NCBI GenBank assembly: GCA_902597875.1
Contig: CACJZK010000003.1
Span: 62,001 to 126,000, forward strand
DNA: 64,000 bases
Origin: an uncultured Pelagibacteraceae bacterium
GTDB lineage: Bacteria > Pseudomonadota > Alphaproteobacteria > Pelagibacterales > Pelagibacteraceae
Direction of reading: 5' to 3'
Shown piece after piece: positions 37,712-46,455 of the stretch (positions within the stretch are counted from its first letter, which is position 1; the number at the start of each line of letters is the position of its first letter). The notes under the pieces were generated by a model. It did not search any database. It was not told the DNA's origin and worked only from the letters and a program-made list of their open reading frames with translations. The position numbers and the translations under genes are program-made.

Positions 37712-38207
37712 AAATATTAATAATTTTTTCTGCTAGCTCAAATTTTGTAATCTTTGCACAATTAATCCTGAAGTTAGCAAGATTGTACACTTTTTTTCTT
37801 TTTTCATAAATATTACGATAGGCATTTTTTAAATTTAGCTTATTTAGCAATGGTCTTTTTCTCAAATTTTTTGATCTTATTAAAGCATCTTCTGCTTTTA
37901 AATCTAACCAAAAGCTTACACAATTTTTCAGAACGACTTTTCTGATATAACTGTCTATAAAGGCACCTCCTCCCAAAGCAATTATAGAATTCTCCTTTTT
38001 TAAATATTTAACTCCTATTTTTCTTTCTAAATTTCGAAAATATTTTTCACCCTTTTCTTCAAATATATTTTCTATCTTCATAGAAGCTTTCTTTTCAATT
38101 ACTTTATCCAAATCAACAAATCTCATTTTCAACTTTTTTGACAAAAATCTTCCTACAGTAGATTTTCCTACACCCATCATTCCAGTTAAAACAAGGTTTT
38201 TTTTCAA
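37686..38207 (-). CDS. aroK: Shikimate kinase
   Basis: A 173-residue P-loop kinase that phosphorylates shikimate at O3. The Walker A motif GMMGVGKST lies at 9-17, the shikimate-binding Asp/Arg region around 'DLDKVIEKK' and 'YFRNLERKI', and the family 'ALGGGAF' motif in the middle. It leads the aroK-aroB transcript. Length is normal. Confidence 0.96.
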   Translation of the reverse strand: MKKNLVLTGMMGVGKSTVGRFLSKKLKMRFVDLDKVIEKKASMKIENIFEEKGEKYFRNLERKIGVKYLKKENSIIALGGGAFIDSYIRKVVLKNCVSFWLDLKAEDALIRSKNLRKRPLLNKLNLKNAYRNIYEKRKKVYNLANFRINCAKITKFELAEKIINIYENEIAKN

Positions 38208-38243
38208 ATAAAGTCCTAATTAATAATTTGATTTATCACAAAT

Positions 38244-38272
38244 TTGTCTTATTTATTGAGTTTAAATATATT
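38244..38272 (+). promoter_or_regulatory. Promoter for the two unrecognised envelope genes
   Basis: TTGTCT (38244-38249) and TATATT (38267-38272) with a 17-bp spacer. Expected transcription start is about 38279, next to the ATG at 38281, so the message may be leaderless or have a 1-2 nt leader. Confidence 0.5.
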
Positions 38273-38280
38273 TTATAACT

Positions 38281-38463
38281 ATGCAACTTAAATTCAAAAA
38301 ACAGGACAGTATCGGGCAATCACTTGGAAAAAAATTAATTAAAATCACTTTAGCTAGTATTGTTATTATTTTTGCCATTTTTTTACTTAATAAAATAAAC
38401 TTTCCGTCACCAAAGAATGATATTGAAAAAGATATTACTGATGAGATTATTAAACTTAAGTAA
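38281..38463 (+). CDS. Small single-pass membrane protein of unknown function
   Basis: A 60-residue protein. A basic amphipathic start (about 1-23, K-rich) is followed by one hydrophobic helix (about 24-41) and an acidic/basic tail. The charge pattern suggests the N-terminus is in the cytoplasm. It is not recognised as a named family. It overlaps the following gene by 23 nt, is read from what looks like its own promoter, and is probably cotranslated with a secreted partner. Confidence 0.6.
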   Translation: MQLKFKKQDSIGQSLGKKLIKITLASIVIIFAIFLLNKINFPSPKNDIEKDITDEIIKLK

Positions 38464-40183
38464 ATATCTTTATATATTTTTTATATTTTTTTTTTCAAAT
38501 TTTGCTTCTGCCGAAGAGGATTCGGTAGATATTTGGAAAAAAAACAAAGATAAAAATTTAGAAGTCTCAACGGAGGAAAAACTTAATCAAACCATTGAAG
38601 AAGAAGAAAAAATTGACACTGACAAAGTTTTAGACAGCAACATTGAGATTACAGAAAATATAAATTCAGAAGATATTGAAAAAGATATATTTGGTATTTT
38701 TGACCCTCAAGAAAACAACTTTACTTTAAACATGTGGTCAAATACTGAAGGCGAAGATATAAAGGCAGTATTTAAAAGAATAAACAAAATTAATTTATCT
38801 AGATCGGCTGAAGATATCTTCACAGACACCATAATGACTTATTCCTATTTACCAAAAGGTATGTCCGACAGCGATTTTTTAAATTTGAAAATTAATTGGT
38901 TAATTAAAAATGATAAAGTCAATTTATTAGAAAATTTTCTTTCCAAAAATGAAAATTTTCAAGGCAAAAAAAGAATAATCCAATATTTGGTAGATAAAAA
39001 TATTGCCAAAGCAGATTTAAAACAAGGCTGTGAGAAATCTAATTTCATTGGTAAAGAAATAAAAGATGCGTATTTAGAAAAATTTAAAATTTACTGTTTA
39101 ATATTTAATGACAAAAAAAATGAGGCACAATTAGTTTTTGACCTATTAAAAGAACAAGGTCTCTCAGATAAGTTTTTTGAAAATAAAATTAATTTTTTAT
39201 TAGGTATAAGTAAAAATACTGGAAATAAAATTAAAGATGATAATTTACTAAATTTTTATTTATCCTCTATAACAATACCTAACTTTAGTTATGAACCAAA
39301 CGATAAAACTAATAAATATATCTGGGAATATATGAATGCAGCAAACCTGCTAAAAGTTGAAGATCTTGAAGATAGATCAAAAATTAAAAGTTTAGAAATA
39401 GCAGCTAATAAAAATACATTTGATAAAATTAAGATATTTGAAATTTATAAAAGAATTCCTTTTGACCTAAACACACTAATTAACGCTGATGGCATATATC
39501 AGTCTTTGGATGGAATCGACTCTAGAGCATTAATTTTCCAAAAATTTTTATTATCTGATAATACTGAAAATAAAATTAAGTTACTATTCTTGTTGAAAGA
39601 CCTATTTAAAAAAGACAATTTAATGAATGTTTACACGAAATTTTTGAGCGATAGGCTTGAAGAGTTGGATGAAGATGGTATTCCAGAGTCCTATGTTGAA
39701 ATTGTAAAAAAAAATATTGTTTCTGAAAATGTGTACCAGCTAGGAAAAATTAAATATGATGATAAAATTTTACACAGGTCGAAAGTAATTAAATATTACA
39801 CTGAAGAAAACTCATCCAAACAAAAATCACAAAAAAATTTAAAAAGTGTTTACAAAAAAATTAAGAAAAATAGAAATTACTTTTTCTCGGCTAAAGATTT
39901 AGCTTTAATTGAGTCTTTAAATAGTGATGGAATTTCAATACCTGAAGAAATAAATTTCAAAGAAATTTCAAAAAAATATAGCGTTCCTCAAAATTTATTA
40001 AACCTAACTATCAATGAAGAATCTGGGCTGTTAGCTCTGAAATTTGTTGAAATTATTGGAGAAGATGAAATATCAGAACTTGATCCAGAAACAGTCTATT
40101 TTATAGTTCACATATTAAACAAGGCAAATCTAATAAAATTTAGAAATAAAGTTTTAACAGTAGCGCTACCACAAAGAAGTTAA
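38441..40183 (+). CDS. Secreted/periplasmic protein of unknown function
   Basis: The start at 38441 is preferred (580 residues) because 'MRLLNLSKYLYIFFIFFFSNFASA' is a good signal peptide with cleavage after ASA and an acidic mature N-terminus; an upstream ATG at 38417 is possible. The mature protein is alpha-helical in character and rich in K, E, N and I, with no catalytic motif I recognise. The early mature part (about 25-75) is low-complexity and acidic. It lies between a small membrane protein and def. The function is unknown; an envelope scaffold role is possible. Confidence 0.7.
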   Translation: MRLLNLSKYLYIFFIFFFSNFASAEEDSVDIWKKNKDKNLEVSTEEKLNQTIEEEEKIDTDKVLDSNIEITENINSEDIEKDIFGIFDPQENNFTLNMWSNTEGEDIKAVFKRINKINLSRSAEDIFTDTIMTYSYLPKGMSDSDFLNLKINWLIKNDKVNLLENFLSKNENFQGKKRIIQYLVDKNIAKADLKQGCEKSNFIGKEIKDAYLEKFKIYCLIFNDKKNEAQLVFDLLKEQGLSDKFFENKINFLLGISKNTGNKIKDDNLLNFYLSSITIPNFSYEPNDKTNKYIWEYMNAANLLKVEDLEDRSKIKSLEIAANKNTFDKIKIFEIYKRIPFDLNTLINADGIYQSLDGIDSRALIFQKFLLSDNTENKIKLLFLLKDLFKKDNLMNVYTKFLSDRLEELDEDGIPESYVEIVKKNIVSENVYQLGKIKYDDKILHRSKVIKYYTEENSSKQKSQKNLKSVYKKIKKNRNYFFSAKDLALIESLNSDGISIPEEINFKEISKKYSVPQNLLNLTINEESGLLALKFVEIIGEDEISELDPETVYFIVHILNKANLIKFRNKVLTVALPQRS

Positions 40184-40195
40184 TATATTTCTACT

Positions 40196-40720
40196 ATGAC
40201 CATAAGAAAGATCTTGACCGAACCAGACCCAATACTAAGAAAAAAATGTGAGCCTTTAGAGGGGGTCAACGATCACTTGAGGAATTTAATGAATGATATG
40301 TTAGAAACTATGTACGAAGCACCTGGTATAGGTTTGGCTGCTATTCAAATAGGAGTTCTTAAAAGAGTGGTTGTAATTGATGTATCAAAAAAAGAGGGAG
40401 AAAAATCACCTCTCTTCCTTGTTAATCCAGAGATTGTATACAAATCTAATGAGACCTCTACTTACGAAGAGGGATGTCTTTCACTGCCTGGTCAATTTGC
40501 TGAAATTGAAAGACCTGCTGAATGCAAAGTAGAATATTTAGATTTTAATGGAAAAAAAAAACAATTAGATGCTAAAGGTTTATTATCAACTTGCATTCAA
40601 CATGAAATTGATCATTTAAACGGAGTTTTATTTATTGATTATTTGTCGAAATTAAAAAAATCTATGATAATCAAAAAATTGAAAAAACAAAAACAGTCAG
40701 TAGAAAGAATTGTAGTATAA
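40196..40720 (+). CDS. def: Peptide deformylase
   Basis: A 174-residue metalloenzyme that removes the formyl group from new proteins. All three family motifs are present: GIGLAAIQ at 44-51, EGCLSLPG with ligand Cys94, and QHEIDH with the HExxH ligands H136/H140 and catalytic Glu137. It lies 12 bp upstream of fmt, the usual def-fmt pair. Confidence 0.97.
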   Translation: MTIRKILTEPDPILRKKCEPLEGVNDHLRNLMNDMLETMYEAPGIGLAAIQIGVLKRVVVIDVSKKEGEKSPLFLVNPEIVYKSNETSTYEEGCLSLPGQFAEIERPAECKVEYLDFNGKKKQLDAKGLLSTCIQHEIDHLNGVLFIDYLSKLKKSMIIKKLKKQKQSVERIVV

Positions 40721-40732
40721 CTCAATAATTCA

Positions 40733-41653
40733 ATGCCAAAAAAAATTATATTTATGGGAACACCCGAGTTCTCCATCCCTGCCTTAAATTCTTTAATTGA
40801 GTCTAAAAAAGAAATTATTGCAGTATACTCGCAACCACCAAATAAGTCTCATAGAGGACAAACAGAAAATCCATCGGCTATAGAAAAATTTGCTAAAGAA
40901 AATTCTCTTAATGTACGTACACCGAAAAATTTAGACTCAGAAACTGAATTTAATTATTTTAAGAATTTAAATCCTGATTTGGTCATAGTCGTAGCTTATG
41001 GTAAGATCATTCCAAAAAGATATCTAACTCTTCCAAATTATGGTTTTATAAATATACACGCTTCCCTTCTTCCAAAATGGAGAGGTGCAGCACCAATGCA
41101 AAGATCAATAATGAACTTAGATACTGAGACAGGCATTAGTATAATGAAAATAGTTGAACAACTTGACGCTGGCCCTGTTATGCATCAAGTCAAAGTTAAG
41201 ATAGATACAAATACTAGTACAAAAAAATTATCATCAATGCTATCTAAACTCGGAGCAAAAAGTATGATTGAGTGCATAAAAAAAATTGAAAATAATAAAA
41301 CTATGTTTAAAGAGCAAGATCATAGCAAAGCAAGCTATGCAAAAAAAATATCTAAAGGAGAAAGTAGAATAAAATGGGAAGAGAGCGCAAAAAAAATTTT
41401 AGCAAAAATAAATGCATTGAATCCTAACCCAGGAGCATGGTTTGAATACAAAAATAATCGATATAAAATCTGGCAAGCTAAAATTTCTCAAGACAAAGGA
41501 AATGTTGGACATACATTAGATGATAAACTCACAATTGCATGTGGCGATAATTCAATTCAGATTTTAGAAATACAGAAAGAGGGCAAAAATAAACTTTTGT
41601 TGGATAAATTTTTAATTGGAAATCAGATTAAAGAAGGTCAAAAAATTGATTAA
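40733..41653 (+). CDS. fmt: Methionyl-tRNA formyltransferase
   Basis: A 306-residue enzyme that formylates Met-tRNA with 10-formyl-THF. The N-terminal transferase domain has 'MGTPEFSIPAL' and the signature SLLPxxRGxxP ('HASLLPKWRGAAP'). The C-terminal OB-like domain is complete, ending near 'IKEGQKID'. It shares one base with truA (TAATG), continuing the operon def-fmt-truA-ispE. Confidence 0.97.
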   Translation: MPKKIIFMGTPEFSIPALNSLIESKKEIIAVYSQPPNKSHRGQTENPSAIEKFAKENSLNVRTPKNLDSETEFNYFKNLNPDLVIVVAYGKIIPKRYLTLPNYGFINIHASLLPKWRGAAPMQRSIMNLDTETGISIMKIVEQLDAGPVMHQVKVKIDTNTSTKKLSSMLSKLGAKSMIECIKKIENNKTMFKEQDHSKASYAKKISKGESRIKWEESAKKILAKINALNPNPGAWFEYKNNRYKIWQAKISQDKGNVGHTLDDKLTIACGDNSIQILEIQKEGKNKLLLDKFLIGNQIKEGQKID

Positions 41654-42393
41654 TGTTGGTTTATCAAATTAAAATTGAGTATTTAGGCACAAATTTTGTG
41701 GGATGGCAACGCCAAAAAAATGGCTTATCTGTTCAAGAGGTTCTAGAGACTGTTTTATCAGATTTTTTTAAAAGAAAGATTATTTTAATTGGTTCAGGTC
41801 GAACTGATGCCGGAGTTCATGCTACTGAACAATCAGCGCATTTCAAAATAAATAAAAAAGTACTAAATAAAAATCACACAATTAATTCTTTAAATTTTTT
41901 TTTAAAAAAATATCCGATCTCTATTTTAGATATAAAAAAAAGAAACAAAACATTTCATGCAAGACACAGCGCTAAAGAGAGAACGTATAAATATTTTATA
42001 ATAAATCGACCAGCTTCACTTGCTATTGAAATGAATAAAGCGTGGCACATAAAAAAAAAAATTAACATAGCATCAATGAAAAAAGGAGCAAATCTACTAT
42101 TAGGTACACATGATTTTTCAACATTTAGAGCTTCTTCTTGTAACGCAAAGTCTCCAATAAAAACTTTAAAAAAAATCAGCATAAAGAAAAATAAAAACAA
42201 AATTGTTTTAACTTTTGTCTCTAAATCGTTTCTTCAGCAGCAAGTTAGGTCTATGGTGGGATCTTTAAAAAGATTGGGTGAAGGAAATTGGGATTTTGAA
42301 CATTTCAGAAAAGTTTTTTATTCAAAAAAAAGATCTATGTGTGCTTCACCTGCTCCTTCCCATGGATTATATTTAACAAAAATAAATTATTAA
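41653..42393 (+). CDS. truA: tRNA pseudouridine(38-40) synthase
   Basis: A 246-residue pseudouridine synthase that modifies U38-U40 in the anticodon arm. The catalytic aspartate is in 'GSGRTDAGVHATEQ' and the 'FLQQQVRSMVG' motif occurs late in the protein. Length is normal. It overlaps fmt by one base and abuts ispE directly. Confidence 0.96.
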   Translation: MLVYQIKIEYLGTNFVGWQRQKNGLSVQEVLETVLSDFFKRKIILIGSGRTDAGVHATEQSAHFKINKKVLNKNHTINSLNFFLKKYPISILDIKKRNKTFHARHSAKERTYKYFIINRPASLAIEMNKAWHIKKKINIASMKKGANLLLGTHDFSTFRASSCNAKSPIKTLKKISIKKNKNKIVLTFVSKSFLQQQVRSMVGSLKRLGEGNWDFEHFRKVFYSKKRSMCASPAPSHGLYLTKINY

Positions 42394-43242
42394 ATGAAAA
42401 TAAAAATTAAATCTTATTGTAAAATCAATCTTTTTCTTAATATTTTAAAAAAACTCAAAGTAGGTTTGCATGATATTCAGACTTATACTTCTCAGCTAGA
42501 TTTACATGATGATATTAAAATATCAGAAACTAAAAAAAGAAAAGATATTATCATTTTCAAAGGTAAGTTTAAAAATTTAGTGAATAGCTCTAAAAATTCA
42601 GTTTTAGACACTCTTTCAGTTTTAAGATCCAGAAAATTAATAAATTCAAAAAAAAATTATAGAATAATAATTGAAAAAAGAATTCCTGTATTTTCAGGTT
42701 TAGGTGGCGGCTCAAGTAATGCAGCTTATATAGCTAAATATTTTACAAAAAATAATATGAAGCAATCTGATATAAGATTTTTCAAAAATAAAATTGGAAC
42801 AGATTTTAGCCTTTTTTTTAATAAACAAATATTTGTTAAAAATTTAAAGAATATTAAAAAACATAAAATCAATTTTACTTTAAACTTTGTTTTAGTATAC
42901 CCTTATTTTAAATGTTCAACAAAAAAAATATACTCTCAAGTCAAAGATTTTTCACCTTATTCGAATATCAATTTTTCCAAAATAAAAACAAAAAATAAGT
43001 TTATAAATATAATCAGAAAAGAAAGAAACGAATTAGAGGTTATAGTTAAAAATAGATTTAATGAGCTTAATAAAATTTTAAATTTCATCTCTATTCAGAG
43101 AGAATGTTACCTATCAAGAATGACAGGGTCCGGCTCTGTTTGTTACGGAATTTTTAAAAGTGAAAAGTCTGCTAAATTGGCACATAAAAGAATTAAAAAG
43201 AAATTCCCGAATTATTGGGCTGCGGTCTCAAAAACTATTTAA
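42394..43242 (+). CDS. ispE: 4-diphosphocytidyl-2-C-methyl-D-erythritol kinase
   Basis: A 282-residue GHMP-family kinase of the MEP isoprenoid pathway. The start 'KIKSYCKINLFLNI' holds the conserved Lys/Asn, the ATP-binding glycine loop is 'PVFSGLGGGSSNAA', and the C-terminal motif is 'MTGSGSVCYGIF'. It is very lysine-rich. It is the last protein gene of the def operon; tRNA-Gln follows 35 nt later on the same strand. Confidence 0.95.
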   Translation: MKIKIKSYCKINLFLNILKKLKVGLHDIQTYTSQLDLHDDIKISETKKRKDIIIFKGKFKNLVNSSKNSVLDTLSVLRSRKLINSKKNYRIIIEKRIPVFSGLGGGSSNAAYIAKYFTKNNMKQSDIRFFKNKIGTDFSLFFNKQIFVKNLKNIKKHKINFTLNFVLVYPYFKCSTKKIYSQVKDFSPYSNINFSKIKTKNKFINIIRKERNELEVIVKNRFNELNKILNFISIQRECYLSRMTGSGSVCYGIFKSEKSAKLAHKRIKKKFPNYWAAVSKTI

Positions 43243-43277
43243 TTAATCAAATTTATGATATATCAAATCGATAATGT

Positions 43278-43351
43278 TGGGGCATAGCCAAGCGGTAAGG
43301 CAGTGGTTTTTGGTACCACCATCCTAGGTTCGAATCCTAGTGCCCCAGCCA
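43278..43351 (+). tRNA. tRNA-Gln (anticodon TTG)
   Basis: A 74-nt tRNA with an encoded CCA. The acceptor stem is TGGGGCA/TGCCCCA with the characteristic unpaired-type U1-A72 of tRNA-Gln and a G discriminator. The anticodon stem GTGGT/ACCAC encloses loop TTTTGGT (anticodon TTG), and the T arm is CTAGG-TTCGAAT-CCTAG. It is followed 5 nt later by the start of the CCA-adding enzyme gene. Confidence 0.97.
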
Positions 43352-43356
43352 GAAAA

Positions 43357-44652
43357 ATGAATAAAATATCTTTTAACAATAATTTAATCAAAAAAATAAA
43401 AAATTTTTTTTTTCCTTTCTACAAGACCGAAGAAATCTCAAAAATTTTTGATATTCTTTACAAGAATCATTCTCAAGATGAAAAGATAGCAATGTTTGTA
43501 GGTGGTTGTGTTAGAAATTTTATTTTAGATGAAAAAATAGATGATATTGACATAGCAACAGTTTTTACTCCAACTGAAATTAAAGAAAAATTTAAAAACA
43601 CCGATATCAAGGTGATAGATACAGGAGTTGAACATGGTTCTGTAACACTTATCTTAAATCAATCTAAATTTGAAATTACAACGTTGAGAAAAGATATCAA
43701 AACAGACGGTAGACATGCAGAGATTTCTTTTACGGATAACTGGAAAGATGACTCCGAGAGAAGAGATTTTACAATTAACGCAATTTACTTAGATAGAAAA
43801 GGAAACTTTTTTGACCCTCAATTGGGAGTAGAAGATTTAAAAAACAACACTGTAAAATTTATCGGTGATCCAAGTAAAAGAATAGAGGAGGATTATTTAA
43901 GAATAATAAGATTTATAAGATTCGCATTAAAGTATAGCCATAAAAATTTTGAACCTTCTACTATTCAGGCACTTAAATTGAATTTGAGCGGAATAAAGAA
44001 CATTTCCAAAGAGAGAATTCTCCAAGAACTTATAAAAATTATATCTCTTAAAAATTTTAGAGATATTCTTAATAAAAAAGAATTAAAAGACATTTTTTCT
44101 CAAATTTTTCCAGAATTTAAAAATCTAATTCGTTTAAATAAAGTAACTTTTTTACCGAAAGAAGAATTTGAAAAATTAAATACCAATATGCTTTTAGCTT
44201 TAATGCTTATAGATGAAAAAAATAATCATGAATATTTTTGCCACAAGTATAAAGTTTCAAATCAAATTCAAGACTATCTAGATAATTTACACAAAAATCT
44301 TAAAGAATATAAAATATCAAAAAATTATTTTAAAACAGATCTGAAAAAAAATATTTATTTTATAGGTAAAAATGAGATTAAAGATCTAGCAATTCTGATT
44401 TTTTTTATAAACAAAAATCTAAATTATAGAGATTTAAAAAAATTGATAGATGATATAGAAAAGACAACTATTCCAAAATTTCCCTATGATGGTAAGTTTT
44501 TAATAGACAAAGGTTTTTCGGAAGGAAAAAAAATTGGTTTGATTTTGAAAAAACTAGAAAAAAATTGGGTAGAAAATAATTATAAATTAACCGAAAAAGA
44601 TATTTCTTCAATTATTGAAAAAGAGAGTAAATCAAATGTATTCAACGCTTAA
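43357..44652 (+). CDS. cca: tRNA nucleotidyltransferase / poly(A) polymerase family (CCA-adding type)
   Basis: The start at 43357 (431 residues) is preferred because the earlier in-frame ATG lies inside the tRNA-Gln gene. The nucleotidyltransferase core has GGCVRN at 49-54, the metal-binding DxD D63/D65 ('DDIDIAT') and the later 'RRDFTINAIY' motif. A helical RNA-binding C-terminal half follows. It repairs or adds 3' CCA ends. Only 5 nt separate it from tRNA-Gln, so its mRNA start may be set by tRNA 3' processing. Its last 21 nt overlap convergent greA. Poly(A) polymerase activity cannot be excluded. Confidence 0.9.
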   Translation: MNKISFNNNLIKKIKNFFFPFYKTEEISKIFDILYKNHSQDEKIAMFVGGCVRNFILDEKIDDIDIATVFTPTEIKEKFKNTDIKVIDTGVEHGSVTLILNQSKFEITTLRKDIKTDGRHAEISFTDNWKDDSERRDFTINAIYLDRKGNFFDPQLGVEDLKNNTVKFIGDPSKRIEEDYLRIIRFIRFALKYSHKNFEPSTIQALKLNLSGIKNISKERILQELIKIISLKNFRDILNKKELKDIFSQIFPEFKNLIRLNKVTFLPKEEFEKLNTNMLLALMLIDEKNNHEYFCHKYKVSNQIQDYLDNLHKNLKEYKISKNYFKTDLKKNIYFIGKNEIKDLAILIFFINKNLNYRDLKKLIDDIEKTTIPKFPYDGKFLIDKGFSEGKKIGLILKKLEKNWVENNYKLTEKDISSIIEKESKSNVFNA

Positions 44653-45108
44653 AATTTCAAAGTTTCTTTCACCAGAGGGAGTTTTTACTGAAACCAAATC
44701 CTCAATTTTTTTTCCTATCAAGGCTTTACCTATTGGTGATTGAAAATAAATAAGATTTTTTGAAGCATCAGCTTCATCTTGACCAACAATTTTATATTTA
44801 ATTTTCTGATCAGTTTCTAAATCTTTCAGATTTACTGTTGACCCAAAAACAACATTTCCATTATTTTCTATTTTAGTAACATCTATAACATTAGCTCTAG
44901 CAATAATATCGTTGATCGCTATAACTCTACTTTCCATTTGTGCTTGCTGTTCTTTGGCTGCATGATATTCAGCATTTTCTTTGAGATCACCATGAGACCT
45001 TGCCTCAGCTATCGCAGAAACTATTTTAGGTCTTTTAATATTTTTTAATTCTTCCAATTCTGCTTTTAGTTTTTTTAATCCTGAAATAGTTATAGGTTCT
45101 TTTTCCAT
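44632..45108 (-). CDS. greA: Transcription elongation factor GreA
   Basis: The start at 45108 gives the normal 158 residues beginning 'MEKEPITISGLKKLKAELEEL'; a longer in-frame opening at 45168 would run into hemF and is rejected. The N-terminal coiled coil (about 1-75) carries the acidic tip ('SHGDLKENAEY') that enters the polymerase secondary channel, and the C-terminal domain ends in 'GERNFEILSVEYI'. GreA rescues backtracked RNA polymerase by stimulating transcript cleavage. It follows hemF with one base between them and is convergent with cca. Confidence 0.97.
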   Translation of the reverse strand: MEKEPITISGLKKLKAELEELKNIKRPKIVSAIAEARSHGDLKENAEYHAAKEQQAQMESRVIAINDIIARANVIDVTKIENNGNVVFGSTVNLKDLETDQKIKYKIVGQDEADASKNLIYFQSPIGKALIGKKIEDLVSVKTPSGERNFEILSVEYI

Positions 45109-45109
45109 A

Positions 45110-45919
45110 TTATTTCCATTTTGGCGAAGGAGGTAAGGATACCAATATAGCACTTGGATTTCCTCCACTATTTAAACCAAATTTTGTACCTCGGTCGTAA
45201 AGTAAATTAAACTCTACATACCTTCCTCTTTTATAAGCTTGGATTTTTTTTTGTTTTTTTGACCATTTTGAAAACATTTTTTTACTTATTACCTCATGAA
45301 TAATTTCATTAAACACATATCCCGCATGTTTAACAAATAAAAAATCTTTTTCCCAATTGTTCATTTTATAATCAAAGAATATACCACCGATTCCACGTGG
45401 TTCATTTCTATGCGGTAAAAAAAAATATTCATCACACCATTTTTTATATTTAGTGTAATACTCTTTATTATGAAGATCACACATTTTTTTTAATTTTTCA
45501 TGGAAAAAATTTTTCTCTTTTTCGTCTTTTAAACACGGAGTTAAATCTATGCCACCTCCAAACCAGTTTTTTTTGGTGCAAATAAATCTTGTATTAAAAT
45601 GAATAGCAGGGACCTTAGGATTTTTTGGATGAAGAATAACAGATACTCCTGAAGACCAAAAATTCCTATTATTATTTGTTCCTGGTATTTTCTTAGAAAA
45701 TTTTTTTGGAAATTTTCCTACTACATTAGAAAAAGCTACACCACCTTTTTCTATAACTCTACCTTTTATCACTCTGTACTCTCCAAATTTCCACTTATTG
45801 ATTTTAAATTTTTCATTTGAGCCAAAATCTTTTTCTAATTGCTCAATATTTTTGCATACTATATTTTGTAAATTAATAAACCACTTTTTAACAATTTCTT
45901 GTTTTTTTTTAATTTTCAT
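45110..45919 (-). CDS. hemF: Coproporphyrinogen III oxidase, aerobic
   Basis: A 269-residue oxygen-dependent enzyme of heme synthesis that converts coproporphyrinogen III to protoporphyrinogen IX. Family motifs 'HFNTRFI', 'WFGGGIDLTPC', 'FFLPHRNEPRGIGGIFFD' and 'GRYVEFNLLYDRGTKFGL' are all present. It is slightly shorter than E. coli HemF at the C-terminus. It lies 3 bp downstream of trmL on the same strand. Confidence 0.96.
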   Translation of the reverse strand: MKIKKKQEIVKKWFINLQNIVCKNIEQLEKDFGSNEKFKINKWKFGEYRVIKGRVIEKGGVAFSNVVGKFPKKFSKKIPGTNNNRNFWSSGVSVILHPKNPKVPAIHFNTRFICTKKNWFGGGIDLTPCLKDEKEKNFFHEKLKKMCDLHNKEYYTKYKKWCDEYFFLPHRNEPRGIGGIFFDYKMNNWEKDFLFVKHAGYVFNEIIHEVISKKMFSKWSKKQKKIQAYKRGRYVEFNLLYDRGTKFGLNSGGNPSAILVSLPPSPKWK

Positions 45920-45922
45920 AAT

Positions 45923-46372
45923 TTATAAATAATTATTTTGTCTTAATGCCTCCGAAGAAGCAATCGCTACTGCCATAGCTATATTCAAAGATCTAGCCTT
46001 GCCAGACATTCTAATTTTAATTTTATTTTTAATTTTCAGTTGAATTTCTTCAGGAACTCCAGAACTCTCTCTTCCAAAAAGTAAAATATCTTTTTTTTTA
46101 AATTTAAAGCTATGATAAAATTTTTTTGCTTTAGTTGTCATTAATATTATTCTTGATTTTATATTTTCTTTTTCAAAGGTTCTAAAATCTTTATATCTTA
46201 GAATTTTAGCAATCCGTAAATAATCCATTGCGACTCTTTTAAATCTTGGATCATCTAGGTTGAATCCACATGGTTCAATTATGTGTATTTTAAGATCTAA
46301 GCATGCCGCCAATCTAACAATTGCAGCTGTATTTTGAGGTATATCTGGTTTATAAAGAGCTATATTAATCAT
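45923..46372 (-). CDS. trmL: tRNA (cytidine(34)-2'-O)-methyltransferase
   Basis: A 149-residue SPOUT-family methyltransferase. The start 'MINIALYKPDIPQNTAAIVRLAA', the middle 'LLFGRESSGVPEEI' and the end 'RSLNIAMAVAIASSEALRQ' are the three SpoU/TrmL motifs that make the SAM-binding knot. It methylates the wobble ribose of certain leucine tRNAs in E. coli. It is the first gene of trmL-hemF-greA and divergent from petABC. Confidence 0.94.
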   Translation of the reverse strand: MINIALYKPDIPQNTAAIVRLAACLDLKIHIIEPCGFNLDDPRFKRVAMDYLRIAKILRYKDFRTFEKENIKSRIILMTTKAKKFYHSFKFKKKDILLFGRESSGVPEEIQLKIKNKIKIRMSGKARSLNIAMAVAIASSEALRQNNYL

Positions 46373-46401
46373 TTTATTAATTTTATGTGTCTTTCTGACC
46401 C

Positions 46402-46430
46402 TTGTAAATTTGAGAATTTAGTTTTATTTA
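46402..46430 (+). promoter_or_regulatory. Candidate promoter for petABC
   Basis: TTGTAA (46402-46407) and TATTTA (46425-46430) with a 17-bp spacer, about 25 nt upstream of the petA ATG. The same TTGTAA reads TTACAA on the other strand and, with TAAAAT 16 bp away, could serve trmL, so the two divergent promoters may share this element. Confidence 0.4.
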
Positions 46431-46455
46431 ATCATTAACATAGTAAATATCTTAT

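Noticed and set aside
43303-43356. Upstream in-frame ATG for the cca gene
   Set aside because: The extra codons lie inside the tRNA-Gln gene, so the internal ATG at 43357 is a much better start.
45109-45168. Longer greA opening frame
   Set aside because: It would extend 60 nt into the hemF coding end; the 158-residue form begins with the conserved GreA N-terminus.
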